A stretch of 12,177 bases of DNA from Candidatus Zipacnadia bacterium (GTDB lineage Bacteria; Armatimonadota; Zipacnadia; Zipacnadales; Zipacnadaceae): the NCBI GenBank assembly GCA_029821455.1, contig JALGTI010000066.1, positions 1-12,177 of the forward strand, written 5' to 3'. This document shows, in pieces, positions 1 to 6,323 of the stretch. A model generated the notes under the pieces. That model saw only the letters and a list, made by a program, of their open reading frames with translations. It was not told where the DNA came from and ran no database searches. A program made the position numbers and the translations under genes. Every line of letters starts with the position of its first letter. Within the stretch, counting starts at the first letter, position 1.

Positions 1-2
1 AC

Positions 3-218
3 ACCAGTGTCAGTGTGGCATACTACCTGCGGATTGCCGACGATTTGCCAGATGCGCCAATGGCCCCGGCGGCTTTGCTGGCGGCGGCCGAACTCCTCGC
101 TGCCGACGACCCGGGCCAGGCCTGCGAGTTGCTCAAGAATCTCCTCAAGCGCTACCCGGACGCGTCGCAGACCGGCCGCGCGCGCTTGCTGCTGGACACG
201 ATGCCAAAGGGAATGTGA
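3..218 (+). CDS. C-terminal fragment of a tetratricopeptide-type repeat protein (5' end outside window)
   Basis: The reading frame is open from the first bases of the window and stops with TGA at 216-218, so this is the last 71 residues of a longer protein. The visible part is alpha-helical and alanine/leucine-rich. It has the pattern of paired TPR helices: a helix around AALLAAAELLA, a DDPGQA turn, then a helix ending in LLKRYPDA and a final ARLLLDTM helix. Such 'RYPDS/DA' repeats are typical of TPR proteins of the cell envelope (YbgF/BamD-like scaffolds) and of TPR domains fused to other modules. The upstream domain cannot be seen, so the function is unknown. The stop lies 6 nt before the glycosyltransferase start, which suggests co-transcription. 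A GTG at position 15 is in frame but is probably internal, because the frame has no stop before it. Confidence 0.7.
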   Translation, partial: TSVSVAYYLRIADDLPDAPMAPAALLAAAELLAADDPGQACELLKNLLKRYPDASQTGRARLLLDTMPKGM

Positions 219-224
219 AATGCC

Positions 225-1340
225 GTGCGCATCGCACAGATAACATACAGCTATAAGCCGATTGTCGGCGGCGCGGACGTGTGGGTGGAGCTGCTGCGGC
301 GCGTGTGCGAGGCGCAGGGCCATGAGGTCACAGTCTATCAGTGCCCCGCCACTGACATTGATGATCCGCAGGTGCGCCAGATAGACTCGCCACTTACGCG
401 CTTGCTGGGCAAACGCGGGGAATTCTGGACGCTACCCTTTGGCTTGCGCTCACTCCGAAAAGAGTTGGCAGCGCAAGATGTGCTTGTCGCTCACTATCCC
501 AACTATCACAGATTTCTGGAGTGGCACCCCCGTACCGTCCTGGTTTCTCATGGGGTCTTCTGGGACGATAGGCCACGTGCCCTCCGCAGCCGTGCCAAAC
601 GCCGCTGTGCCCGCCGTGCCTATCATAAGGCGAGCGTCGTCGTCGCCAATGACACGTTCTTCCTGCGCGAAGTCGGGGAGGACATCCAGCCCGGGGCAAA
701 ACCATTCAGCGAGGTGGCGGCTAGGCGCTTCTTTGTGCCAAACTGCATTGACACCCATCACTTCGCTCCTGGTATCCCGCACCCAGACCTCACCGTCTGG
801 CCTGTTATTCTTGTGCCGAGGAATCTTTACCGCAATCGCGGCATACATCTGGCGATCCAGGCCTTCGCCCGCTGTGCTGATGAGCTTGAGGAGACGCAGC
901 TTGTTGTGGTGGGGGCAGAAGGGCAATCGGGATACCTGGATTACTGCCGGGGTTTAGCTGCGGACCTTGATGTGTCCGAGCGGGTAGTATTCTTCGGCCC
1001 GGTGTCCTGGGAGCAGATGCCCGCCGTTTACTCCGCAGCTACGGTCACGCTGATACCCAGCCTTTGCGGGGAGGGGACTTCGCTGTCTGCGCTCGAGTCT
1101 ATGGCCTGCGGCACGGCGACTGTCACCACAAATGTCGCAGGCTTGATGGACCTGCCGGCGGCGAAGTGCGACCCTACGCCCGATGCGCTTGCCGCAGCCC
1201 TCTTGGAGACCTGGCGTGCTCATGAACGAATTGCCGACCAGCAGCGCGAGGCCGTTGTATCTGTGTACAACCTCGGCAACTGGAACGCCACCTGGCTGCG
1301 GATACTTGAGAGGCTGCTGCCAACGGGGTCTAAGAGGTAG
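225..1340 (+). CDS. GT4-type glycosyltransferase (GT-B fold)
   Basis: A 371-residue putative glycosyltransferase that would move a sugar from a nucleotide-sugar donor to a glycan or lipid acceptor at the cytoplasmic face of the membrane. The N-terminus MRIAQITYSYKPIVGGADVWV is the usual first strand and Gly-rich loop of GT4 enzymes (GG at 15-16). VPNCID at 171-176 matches the 'pNGvD' linker between the two Rossmann-like domains. The RNLYRNRG stretch at 199-206 occupies the place of the donor-binding R/K pair. EGTSLSALE at 283-291 is the E-x7-E donor motif, followed by ESMACGTATVTTNVAG. Length is normal for the family. The GTG start gives the canonical N-terminus; a nearby ATG at 220 is out of frame. 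An AAAGGG sequence lies about 13 nt upstream, a long spacing. Donor and acceptor cannot be told from sequence. The TPR gene just upstream suggests the end of an envelope-polysaccharide cluster (inference). Confidence 0.88.
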   Translation: MRIAQITYSYKPIVGGADVWVELLRRVCEAQGHEVTVYQCPATDIDDPQVRQIDSPLTRLLGKRGEFWTLPFGLRSLRKELAAQDVLVAHYPNYHRFLEWHPRTVLVSHGVFWDDRPRALRSRAKRRCARRAYHKASVVVANDTFFLREVGEDIQPGAKPFSEVAARRFFVPNCIDTHHFAPGIPHPDLTVWPVILVPRNLYRNRGIHLAIQAFARCADELEETQLVVVGAEGQSGYLDYCRGLAADLDVSERVVFFGPVSWEQMPAVYSAATVTLIPSLCGEGTSLSALESMACGTATVTTNVAGLMDLPAAKCDPTPDALAAALLETWRAHERIADQQREAVVSVYNLGNWNATWLRILERLLPTGSKR

Positions 1341-1525
1341 GCAGATTGGAGTCGCCCGCGTTCGCTTAGCGGCATCCAGCCGGGAGTTCCATGTGCTGGG
1401 ATTGCTTCAACCTAGCCTGGGCCAGCCTGGCCACTTGTCCCCAGTCTCAACACCCACGAACTACTTGCCGAGCGGCTGCCATATTACGCACAACTTCTCG
1501 TCCCAGGCAGGGGCTGGGCGTCCTC

Positions 1526-3373
1526 TCACTCATCCGGCAAATGCCCCACGCACAGCATCGGCCCTTTACCGAAGTATATATCCCGTCCCACTAGCGCAAA
1601 GCCACAGCTTGCGCCCGGATAATTGCCGAGCACCTCAAGGGTGTGGTCATCCGGGCTTATGCGGAAGAAGCTCTGGCCGGCCATCCCATACATCCAGCCA
1701 TCGTCTCCCACCTGCAAGGCCTCCATATGCACGTTGCCGGGGGCCTCGAGCGTCGTGACCACCTCGCGCTGCCGGGGATCAAAGACGAAGATGGTGGCCT
1801 TGGCTGCACCATACAGCATCCCGTCGCTGCCCATCTCCAGGGCTGCAATCCCGTACGCCCCCGGCACCGGCACACACTCGAACACCTTCTCTTCCGCTTC
1901 AACGTCGAAGGCGAACAGCACGGCTTCCTCGGCCTTCGGAGTGGTCCCACCCCCACCACCGATATCCGTGGTACACCAGATCAGCCCGCGTTTTTCGTCC
2001 ATCGCCAGCGTGATGACTGACTGGTCTGGCACGATGTTGCGCCAGATAGTCTTCTCGAAGCTGCCGGGCTTCAGTCGGCTCAGAGCACCGCCCCAGGTGC
2101 CATACGTGGGACGCGACGCAATCCAGATATTGCCATCAAAGCCCGGCTGCATCGAGGTGGGCCGGTTCTGCTGCTCACCAAGCTGGCCCAGGTCAATGGG
2201 ATTATTGTCCGCTTCCGGGCCGAAGTCAATCGGCTTGGTGGGATCGTACACCGACAGCGTTGTGCCCGTATAGGCGGCGATGTACAGCTTGTCATCCAGA
2301 GGGGCGAAGGAATAGACCTCTCCATTGGCGGCGACCAATCTCCCCAGATTCCTCACATCGCCACTGTCGGGAGTATACTCAAAGACCCGCAACGGCATCA
2401 CGCTGCTCCCGTAGATGCGGCCCAGTGGCCCCTCCCGCACCACGAACAAGCGTGAGCCCACGCAGTCATAGGTATAAGCAATAGTCTCCTTCTCACCGGT
2501 ATGCGGGTCGCTGACGGTAACACTGCCGGCCCGGTTGCCTATCACGATCCGCCCGTCCCACAGCTTTTCCACACGCCCCGGCGCTGGCTCCGCAGCCTCC
2601 AACAGTTGCGCCTCACCTGCAACCAGCTTCCAGGCCTTCCCCTGGCCGGTGGCATAGACATACCCATCCTCACCTTCGTACAGGTTCGGATACCTTTGCC
2701 CTTCCCAGCCTGGGAAGTTCACTCGCTTCTTCTCACCGCTGTCCCGCACATAGGCGGCGATGTGCTCGTCCACCATCCGAATCGTGCAATAGACGGTCCT
2801 GTCAGCCTCGCCGTACCAGGTATGGTGGGCATACATCTCCGTCTCGCTCATTCGGCCCAGATCGGACAGCTCGCCGGTCTCCGTATCAATCTCAATCAGC
2901 TTGGCCCGCCCGTAAGTGCCACCATAAACCTTCCCATCGGAGGTTGCCGAGAAGGTCCACAGATAACCCTCAGATTCGGCGGGGCGGCCCAGGTCCACGA
3001 ACTCCTCGGTCTTAGGGTCAAAGCGCAGGACGTGTGCGGCATAGTAGGTGCCCAGATAGATGCGACCATCAGCGCCCCGGCAGCAGGCCCACGAGCCGGG
3101 CTCGCCGACCGGCGCGCTGTACTGCCTGGCTTCGCCCGTCTCAACATTCAGTGCCACCAGAAACAGAGTCCCGCCCTCCTGGTTGTGGCTGAGGTAGAAT
3201 GTATTCATCTTCCCGGTCGCATCCGGGCCGATGCACCGGCCCAGAACGCTAGTCTCCCTGATGGGTACACCCAGCTCTTCAAACCTCATTTCACCTGACG
3301 CGGCTGCCACCATCATCAACACCAACCCACAGACTATTGTTAGCTTCCCGACTGGAATGAATATATCTCTCAC
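1526..3373 (-). CDS. Exported beta-propeller protein (SMP-30/Vgb/YncE-like repeats)
   Basis: A 615-residue protein with a probable signal peptide: a basic start, a hydrophobic core at about 10-25 (LTIVCGLVLMMVAAA), and possible cleavage near ASG-E at 26-28. The mature part is built of repeated units of about 45-50 residues in the pattern 'DG-I/V-Y-G-T/S ... F/Y-DP-T/x-GE ... DLGR', for example GADGRIYLGTYY, TSDGKVYGGTYG, GFDGNIWIAS, GSDGMLYGAA and GDDGWMYGMA. These are four-stranded propeller blades like those of the Vgb, YncE and SMP-30 superfamilies, and there are probably enough for two propellers. A GGGGG run lies in the loop TTDIGGGGGTT. No catalytic site is evident; such proteins bind ligands or proteins, or act as lyases or lactonases, so no specific function is assigned. 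The GTG start has AAGGA 9 nt upstream. The gene follows the 262-aa gene after 43 nt on the same strand and is convergent with the glycosyltransferase. Confidence 0.85.
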   Translation of the reverse strand: MRDIFIPVGKLTIVCGLVLMMVAAASGEMRFEELGVPIRETSVLGRCIGPDATGKMNTFYLSHNQEGGTLFLVALNVETGEARQYSAPVGEPGSWACCRGADGRIYLGTYYAAHVLRFDPKTEEFVDLGRPAESEGYLWTFSATSDGKVYGGTYGRAKLIEIDTETGELSDLGRMSETEMYAHHTWYGEADRTVYCTIRMVDEHIAAYVRDSGEKKRVNFPGWEGQRYPNLYEGEDGYVYATGQGKAWKLVAGEAQLLEAAEPAPGRVEKLWDGRIVIGNRAGSVTVSDPHTGEKETIAYTYDCVGSRLFVVREGPLGRIYGSSVMPLRVFEYTPDSGDVRNLGRLVAANGEVYSFAPLDDKLYIAAYTGTTLSVYDPTKPIDFGPEADNNPIDLGQLGEQQNRPTSMQPGFDGNIWIASRPTYGTWGGALSRLKPGSFEKTIWRNIVPDQSVITLAMDEKRGLIWCTTDIGGGGGTTPKAEEAVLFAFDVEAEEKVFECVPVPGAYGIAALEMGSDGMLYGAAKATIFVFDPRQREVVTTLEAPGNVHMEALQVGDDGWMYGMAGQSFFRISPDDHTLEVLGNYPGASCGFALVGRDIYFGKGPMLCVGHLPDE

Positions 3374-3416
3374 CTCTCACTATCCTTCACTTTCGCCATA
3401 AGGGGCCGCAACACCT

Positions 3417-4205
3417 TCAAAAATCGGCCTCATACCTGCTCAGAAGTCCAGCAGCATCGCCTTCGACGAAGTAGATGCGCCCCAGGACTGTGGCTCTCTG
3501 GGCTGGCTCGAGTGTGCCAATACCCGGATCGCCGTGGATGCAGTGATGCGGGGGGCTTGGGTTATGACCCAGGCTCCAGGAGCGCTCCCAGGCGATGCCG
3601 ATGTGCCAGCTCTCGTTGTGGCTGGCCATCGCGATGAGGCCCACGCTCACCGGCTGCGGCGACGCGCTCCACTTGCGCAGCCCCGGCACCACGCCTCGCG
3701 GATAGGGCACCTCGTGCCCCTCGATGCGGTAGGCCTGCACATGTGGCGACCAACTGCCAGTCCAGATGGTGCGCCTCGTGGAGATGGCCGGGACAGGCTG
3801 CCCTTCGACCCAAACGATGCAGCGTTCGCCCACCGTATCCCGGAAGTCCGGCGCGCCCCGGAACTGCAGACACGTATCGCAGCAGATGTCATGGAGTGTC
3901 CGGTCGCTACGGTTGGTGAAGGTCACTTCCAGATCGAGGCTGTCCTCCTGACCTTCAGCGCGGAAGTTCCACTCCAGTTCCAGGCCGGATTGGCCCTCTC
4001 GCATGGTCTGATAAGATGCGATGGTCTCGCCTTCGAACTGCCAGTCTAAAGGCGGCTCGTAGGCGCTCCACATATCCTCCTGGGCAGCGACATTTTCAAA
4101 GACCCACATATAGAATGTCTGCCCGGGCAGTTGGTCGTGGTAGAAATTGATGGCGGCTGCATCTTCATTGTTTCCCCATAGATCGCCAGGCGCTATCGTT
4201 AGCAT
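3417..4205 (-). CDS. Conserved-looking protein of unknown function, probably all-beta
   Basis: I do not recognise this family with confidence. From the ATG at 4205 it is 262 residues, with no signal peptide or membrane segment. It is rich in Trp, Tyr and alternating hydrophobic stretches (LELEWNFRAEG, SLDLEVTFTNRSDRTLHDICCD), which suggests a beta-sandwich of the kind seen in mutarotase-like or carbohydrate-binding domains (inference). Notable residues are the HDICCDTC cluster at 105-112, the acidic VGERCIVWVEG strand at 125-135, and the His/Cys-rich NPSPPHHCIHGDPG at 215-228. The last could bind a metal or a sugar. I chose 4205 because GAGGTG lies 5 nt upstream of this ATG, whereas the ATG at 4223 (six residues longer) has only a poorly spaced AAGG. 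The exported beta-propeller gene follows after 43 nt, so the two are probably co-transcribed. Confidence 0.75.
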   Translation of the reverse strand: MLTIAPGDLWGNNEDAAAINFYHDQLPGQTFYMWVFENVAAQEDMWSAYEPPLDWQFEGETIASYQTMREGQSGLELEWNFRAEGQEDSLDLEVTFTNRSDRTLHDICCDTCLQFRGAPDFRDTVGERCIVWVEGQPVPAISTRRTIWTGSWSPHVQAYRIEGHEVPYPRGVVPGLRKWSASPQPVSVGLIAMASHNESWHIGIAWERSWSLGHNPSPPHHCIHGDPGIGTLEPAQRATVLGRIYFVEGDAAGLLSRYEADF

Positions 4206-4310
4206 CTGGACACCTCTTCTCATAGCCTTTTGCTGGCAGATATTTCGCCATAACCATTCGTTCGCCCAGCTATCCGGCCATTCCCAGGACGCCAGATGTT
4301 CGCAATACTA

Positions 4311-4338
4311 TCCATAACCCTGAGTCTAGTACACTCAA
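4311..4338 (-). promoter_or_regulatory. Candidate sigma-70-type promoter for the 262-aa/propeller pair
   Basis: On the minus strand TTGAGT (4338-4333) and TATGGA (4316-4311) are separated by 16 bp, resembling -35 and -10 elements. Transcription would start roughly 100 nt before the ATG at 4205. The hexamers are imperfect (TTGAGT against TTGACA, TATGGA against TATAAT), so this rests on weak matches plus position. Confidence 0.3.
4321..4337. repeat. 17-bp imperfect palindrome, operator-like
   Basis: TGAGTCTAGTACACTCA is an inverted repeat with arms of 8 bp matching at 7 of 8 positions around a single central base. It covers the spacer of the candidate promoter at 4311-4338 and most of its -35 element, so a dimeric repressor bound here would block transcription. 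No regulator gene is adjacent. Confidence 0.4.
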
Positions 4339-4355
4339 GAATTTGCCCCCCGACC

Positions 4356-4388
4356 TGTGGATAACTTTGTGGAAACCTTTGTGAATCG
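4356..4388 (-). promoter_or_regulatory. Head-to-tail cluster of one perfect and two degenerate DnaA boxes
   Basis: On the minus strand, 4364-4356 reads TTATCCACA, the consensus DnaA box. Two further sites in the same orientation begin exactly 12 and 24 bp away: GTTTCCACA (4376-4368) and CGATTCACA (4388-4380). Each has two mismatches to TTATNCACA, and both keep the CACA end. The first two 12-bp units agree at 10 of 12 positions. Gaps of 3 bp between same-oriented boxes allow DnaA to bind side by side. No dnaA or dnaN gene is visible, so this is a DnaA-binding candidate and not a demonstrated origin. Confidence 0.5.
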
Positions 4389-4447
4389 TGGAGAACCTAG
4401 CTAGATAACCTTTCATTGGCTCTCCCAGACCATATTTGTACCAATTC

Positions 4448-5206
4448 TCACAATTTCTGCGCCACATAGAGCAATTCCCTCTGAAATCCCTCGAAGTCCT
4501 CACCCTTGTAGCTGCCGTACACCGCAATTCTACGCAGTCCCGCCCTGGTCATCATCGCGTCAAGCTCATCGAGCCCATACAGCCGAATTGAGGCCCGGTA
4601 GTGGATGATATCGGAGTCCTCGGGATCGTGCCAGATGCTGTCCATTCGCCTGGCGTCCTTGCGATAGTGGCAGTTCATCACTGTTAGTGTGCCATCAGGC
4701 AGGGTGACCTCCATCTCATACGGCGCGAACAGAATCTGCTGCTCACGGTTGCGAGTATCCAAGAACAGCCGCCCCCCGGGTCGTAGGCACCGGGCCATCT
4801 CGCCAAGCATAGCCTCGTTCTCCTCATCGGTTGGCAGATAGCCGAAGCTGTTGAAGAGGTTCAGGACCACGTCGAAGCAGCCGGACCTGAAGGGCAGAGA
4901 CCTGGCATCGCCTCGCACCAATCCGGCCCGCACATCCCGTTCAGCCATTGCCTGCCGGGCCAGGTCTATCATCAAGCTGGAGCTATCCAATCCGACGAGT
5001 TCGAGGCCCTCAGGCGCAAGCCGTACCAGATGCCGGCCGGCGCCGCAGCAGATGTCAGCCACTCGCTGGCCGGGCTGTAGGTTGAGCATCTGGAGCAGCC
5101 CCTGGACCTCGCGGTCGGTCTCCGCATCATCGGGGAACAAACCCAGCTTGAAGGCAGCCGGGCTTTCGAAAAAGTGTTGCCACCACTGCTGGTCATAAGG
5201 GCGCAT
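4448..5206 (-). CDS. Class I SAM-dependent methyltransferase
   Basis: A 252-residue putative methyltransferase that would transfer the methyl group of S-adenosylmethionine; the acceptor is unknown. The Rossmann-like core is clear. Motif I is VADICCGAGRH at 49-59, the SAM-binding Gly-rich loop. The acidic residue closing the second strand is D74 in VGLDSS. GDARSLPF at 99-106 places D100 at the adenine site. FDVVLNLFNSFGYL at 111-124 is the motif IV strand, and LRPGGRLFLDTR at 141-152 is the usual motif V/VI turn. The C-terminal third is a beta-rich extension seen in many 'Methyltransf_11/25' proteins. The acceptor may be a small molecule or a protein; nothing in the sequence points to rRNA. 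It is the third gene of a minus-strand run, 49 nt after the acylphosphatase gene. No clear Shine-Dalgarno precedes its ATG, so translation may depend on the upstream gene. Confidence 0.9.
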   Translation of the reverse strand: MRPYDQQWWQHFFESPAAFKLGLFPDDAETDREVQGLLQMLNLQPGQRVADICCGAGRHLVRLAPEGLELVGLDSSSLMIDLARQAMAERDVRAGLVRGDARSLPFRSGCFDVVLNLFNSFGYLPTDEENEAMLGEMARCLRPGGRLFLDTRNREQQILFAPYEMEVTLPDGTLTVMNCHYRKDARRMDSIWHDPEDSDIIHYRASIRLYGLDELDAMMTRAGLRRIAVYGSYKGEDFEGFQRELLYVAQKL

Positions 5207-5255
5207 AATTGATGGCGAAACTCACGGGGATATGCGGAGTTGTTTCCCTGAAGTA

Positions 5256-5546
5256 TTACCAGACGGTACTCTCAACAATAAAGCTGTCCAGATCACCCAG
5301 ATAATCATGATACTCAACTGTGACGTCTTGCACCCACGCCAGCCGTGGGCCCTGACGCAGAGCTTGCAGCAGCTCCTCTACGGCCTCCTGGTTGCCCTCG
5401 GCCAGCACCTCCACCTGCCCACGGCCCACATTACGCACCCATCCGCGCAGGCCCAACTGGTGCGCCCGGTCAAGCACGAAGTAGCGAAAGCCCACGCCCT
5501 GCGTTCTGCCAGTGACAACAGCTCTGACTCTGCGTTTACCACACAT
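5256..5546 (-). CDS. acyP: Acylphosphatase
   Basis: A 96-residue enzyme of the normal family length that hydrolyses the carboxyl-phosphate bond of acylphosphates such as acetyl phosphate, carbamoyl phosphate and 1,3-bisphosphoglycerate in the cytoplasm. Both signatures are intact. VTGRTQGVGFRYFV at 11-24 contains the phosphate-binding loop and catalytic Arg21. GWVRNVGRGQVEVLAEG at 35-51 contains catalytic Asn39. The small ferredoxin-like fold is completed by a helix (QEAVEELLQALRQGP) and the last strand. Thr15 replaces the more usual Val in 'GRVQGVGFR', a mild change. The ATG at 5546 gives the normal N-terminus. No good ribosome-binding site is seen, and the gene begins 21 nt after the stop of the two-TM protein gene, which supports co-transcription. 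No functional link to the methyltransferase is obvious. Confidence 0.95.
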   Translation of the reverse strand: MCGKRRVRAVVTGRTQGVGFRYFVLDRAHQLGLRGWVRNVGRGQVEVLAEGNQEAVEELLQALRQGPRLAWVQDVTVEYHDYLGDLDSFIVESTVW

Positions 5547-5567
5547 ATGACTTGGACAGCCCCATCC

Positions 5568-5960
5568 TCACTGTTGCTGCCCACCGGAGGTGGTGGCCAT
5601 CTGGATGCCCTTGGTGGCAATCAGCGCGGCGATCCAGCCCAGCACCAGTAGGCCCAGGAGTTTCAGCCCCAGGCTGGCGGCCACCTCACCCAGCGACGGA
5701 CCCGTATCCGGCGTAGCTACCACCACCGTCTGGCCCTGGTCTGGTTCGGGGCTACTTGGGGTGGCAACCGGGGTCGCTGGCGTTACCTGGGACACCTGGG
5801 CATCTATGCCCTGGAACATAATGTAGGCCTGGTTGAATACGAAGACCATCAGGCCTATTCCCACCACAAATACCACCACCCCCAACATGACCAGGATGTG
5901 CCTGCTTAGATTGGCGGTGCGCACCGGCTGCTGGTTCTGGTCGTCGCTCAATTCGATCAC
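5568..5960 (-). CDS. Small membrane protein with two TM helices and a Pro/Thr-rich linker
   Basis: A 130-residue protein of no family I recognise. A short polar N-terminus is followed by a strongly hydrophobic helix at about 22-42 (ILVMLGVVVFVVGIGLMVFVF). Then comes a Pro/Thr/Ser-rich low-complexity linker at 57-90 (repeated TP and ATP units). A second helix lies at about 99-116 (LKLLGLLVLGWIAALIAT), and the tail is Gln/Gly-rich. With basic residues just before helix 1 and after helix 2, both ends are probably cytoplasmic and the linker lies outside. Such linkers act as flexible spacers; the function is unknown. The start is GTG at 5960, the only reasonable in-frame start after the upstream stop codon. 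There is no Shine-Dalgarno, and a candidate -10 lies only about 13 nt upstream, so translation could be leaderless. It is the first gene of the minus-strand operon with acyP and the methyltransferase. Confidence 0.75.
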   Translation of the reverse strand: MIELSDDQNQQPVRTANLSRHILVMLGVVVFVVGIGLMVFVFNQAYIMFQGIDAQVSQVTPATPVATPSSPEPDQGQTVVVATPDTGPSLGEVAASLGLKLLGLLVLGWIAALIATKGIQMATTSGGQQQ

Positions 5961-5972
5961 ACTTTCATTGCG

Positions 5973-6002
5973 ATGTAACCCTGACGTACATCAGGCCATC
6001 AA
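5973..6002 (-). promoter_or_regulatory. Candidate promoter of the two-TM/acyP/methyltransferase operon
   Basis: On the minus strand TTGATG (6002-5997) and TTACAT (5978-5973) lie 18 bp apart. Transcription would start near 5966, only a few bases before the GTG at 5960. That agrees with the absence of a Shine-Dalgarno and suggests a leaderless or nearly leaderless message. Confidence 0.35.
5980..5995. repeat. 16-bp near-palindrome, operator-like
   Basis: CCTGACGTACATCAGG is an inverted repeat whose 8-bp arms match at 7 of 8 positions around a GTAC centre. It fills the spacer between the candidate -35 and -10 elements of the minus-strand promoter, a classic place for a repressor site or for a MerR-type activator. 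Confidence 0.4.
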
Positions 6003-6323
6003 TTCAACTATGGCTTTTCGCTGCTGGCTGCCCAATTCCTGCCCCGGACGCTGCGGGTTCACGTTTTCTGGCACAGCCCGGGTGTTAGCCGACCACATAG
6101 TGTCACGTGCACGAGGAGAAATACCTATCCTAAATCTCGGCGGCGTAGCAGGAAACAGCCACTGGGTGGCGAATTGTTCTTACAAGAGCCACAACGGAGT
6201 TTGCGTGCCGGTCGTGCTGTGCGCGGAGGAGAAGGCCGGGAATAACCACCTGCCCGGCGACTGTCGCATCCCCGCACACCTGTAAGGCGTCTGCGCGCAC
6301 CCCTGAGGAGGCCACTATATCGT

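Larger units (their letters stand above)
4206..4447. other. AT-richer gap with DnaA-box triplet and promoter signals
   Basis: These 242 bp between two minus-strand genes hold no credible gene and are visibly AT-richer than the flanking coding DNA. They contain three DnaA-box-like 9-mers at 4356-4388, an imperfect palindrome at 4321-4337, and a promoter candidate for the downstream minus-strand pair at about 4311-4338. Each is listed separately. Confidence 0.6.
5961..6323. other. Divergent 363-bp control region between the minus-strand operon and the glycogen operon
   Basis: No credible gene lies here: open frames entering from either side are continuations of antisense frames and have no start with a ribosome-binding site. 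The left end holds a promoter candidate with an internal palindrome (5973-6002). The right end holds the ribosome-binding site of the GalT-family gene: GAGGAGG at 6305-6311, 12 nt from the ATG, a rather long spacing. I found no convincing plus-strand promoter, riboswitch or terminator. A plus-strand leader of up to about 200 nt is possible if transcription starts near the AT-rich patch at 6118-6135. Confidence 0.55.

Noticed and set aside
439..957. Plus-strand open frame (172 codons) overlapping the glycosyltransferase
   Set aside because: It is in a different frame within a gene whose GT4 motifs continue without a break, and has no domain of its own.
1420..1432. GGCCAGCCTGGCC palindrome between the convergent genes
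   Set aside because: There is no room for a hairpin loop and no T-run; it looks like part of a short CCTGG-rich stretch, not a terminator.
1502..1518. CCCAG...CTGGG hairpin just downstream of the propeller gene stop
   Set aside because: The stem is only 5 bp with a 7-nt loop and there is no T-run on either strand, so it is too weak to call a terminator.
2501..3298. Long plus-strand open frame (265 codons) opposite the propeller gene
   Set aside because: It is antisense to a gene with clear repeats and a signal peptide, has no recognisable domain, and long antisense frames are common in GC-rich coding DNA.
4206..4447. Chromosomal origin (oriC)
   Set aside because: One perfect and two degenerate DnaA boxes are too few to call an origin. 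No dnaA, dnaN, parA or gidA-type neighbour is seen, so it is kept only as a DnaA-binding candidate.
6155..6165. AGCCACTG sequence resembling the conserved core of a cobalamin riboswitch
   Set aside because: The other conserved elements (the GGTGAAA-type upstream segment and the B12-box context) are absent, and no cobalamin-related gene follows.
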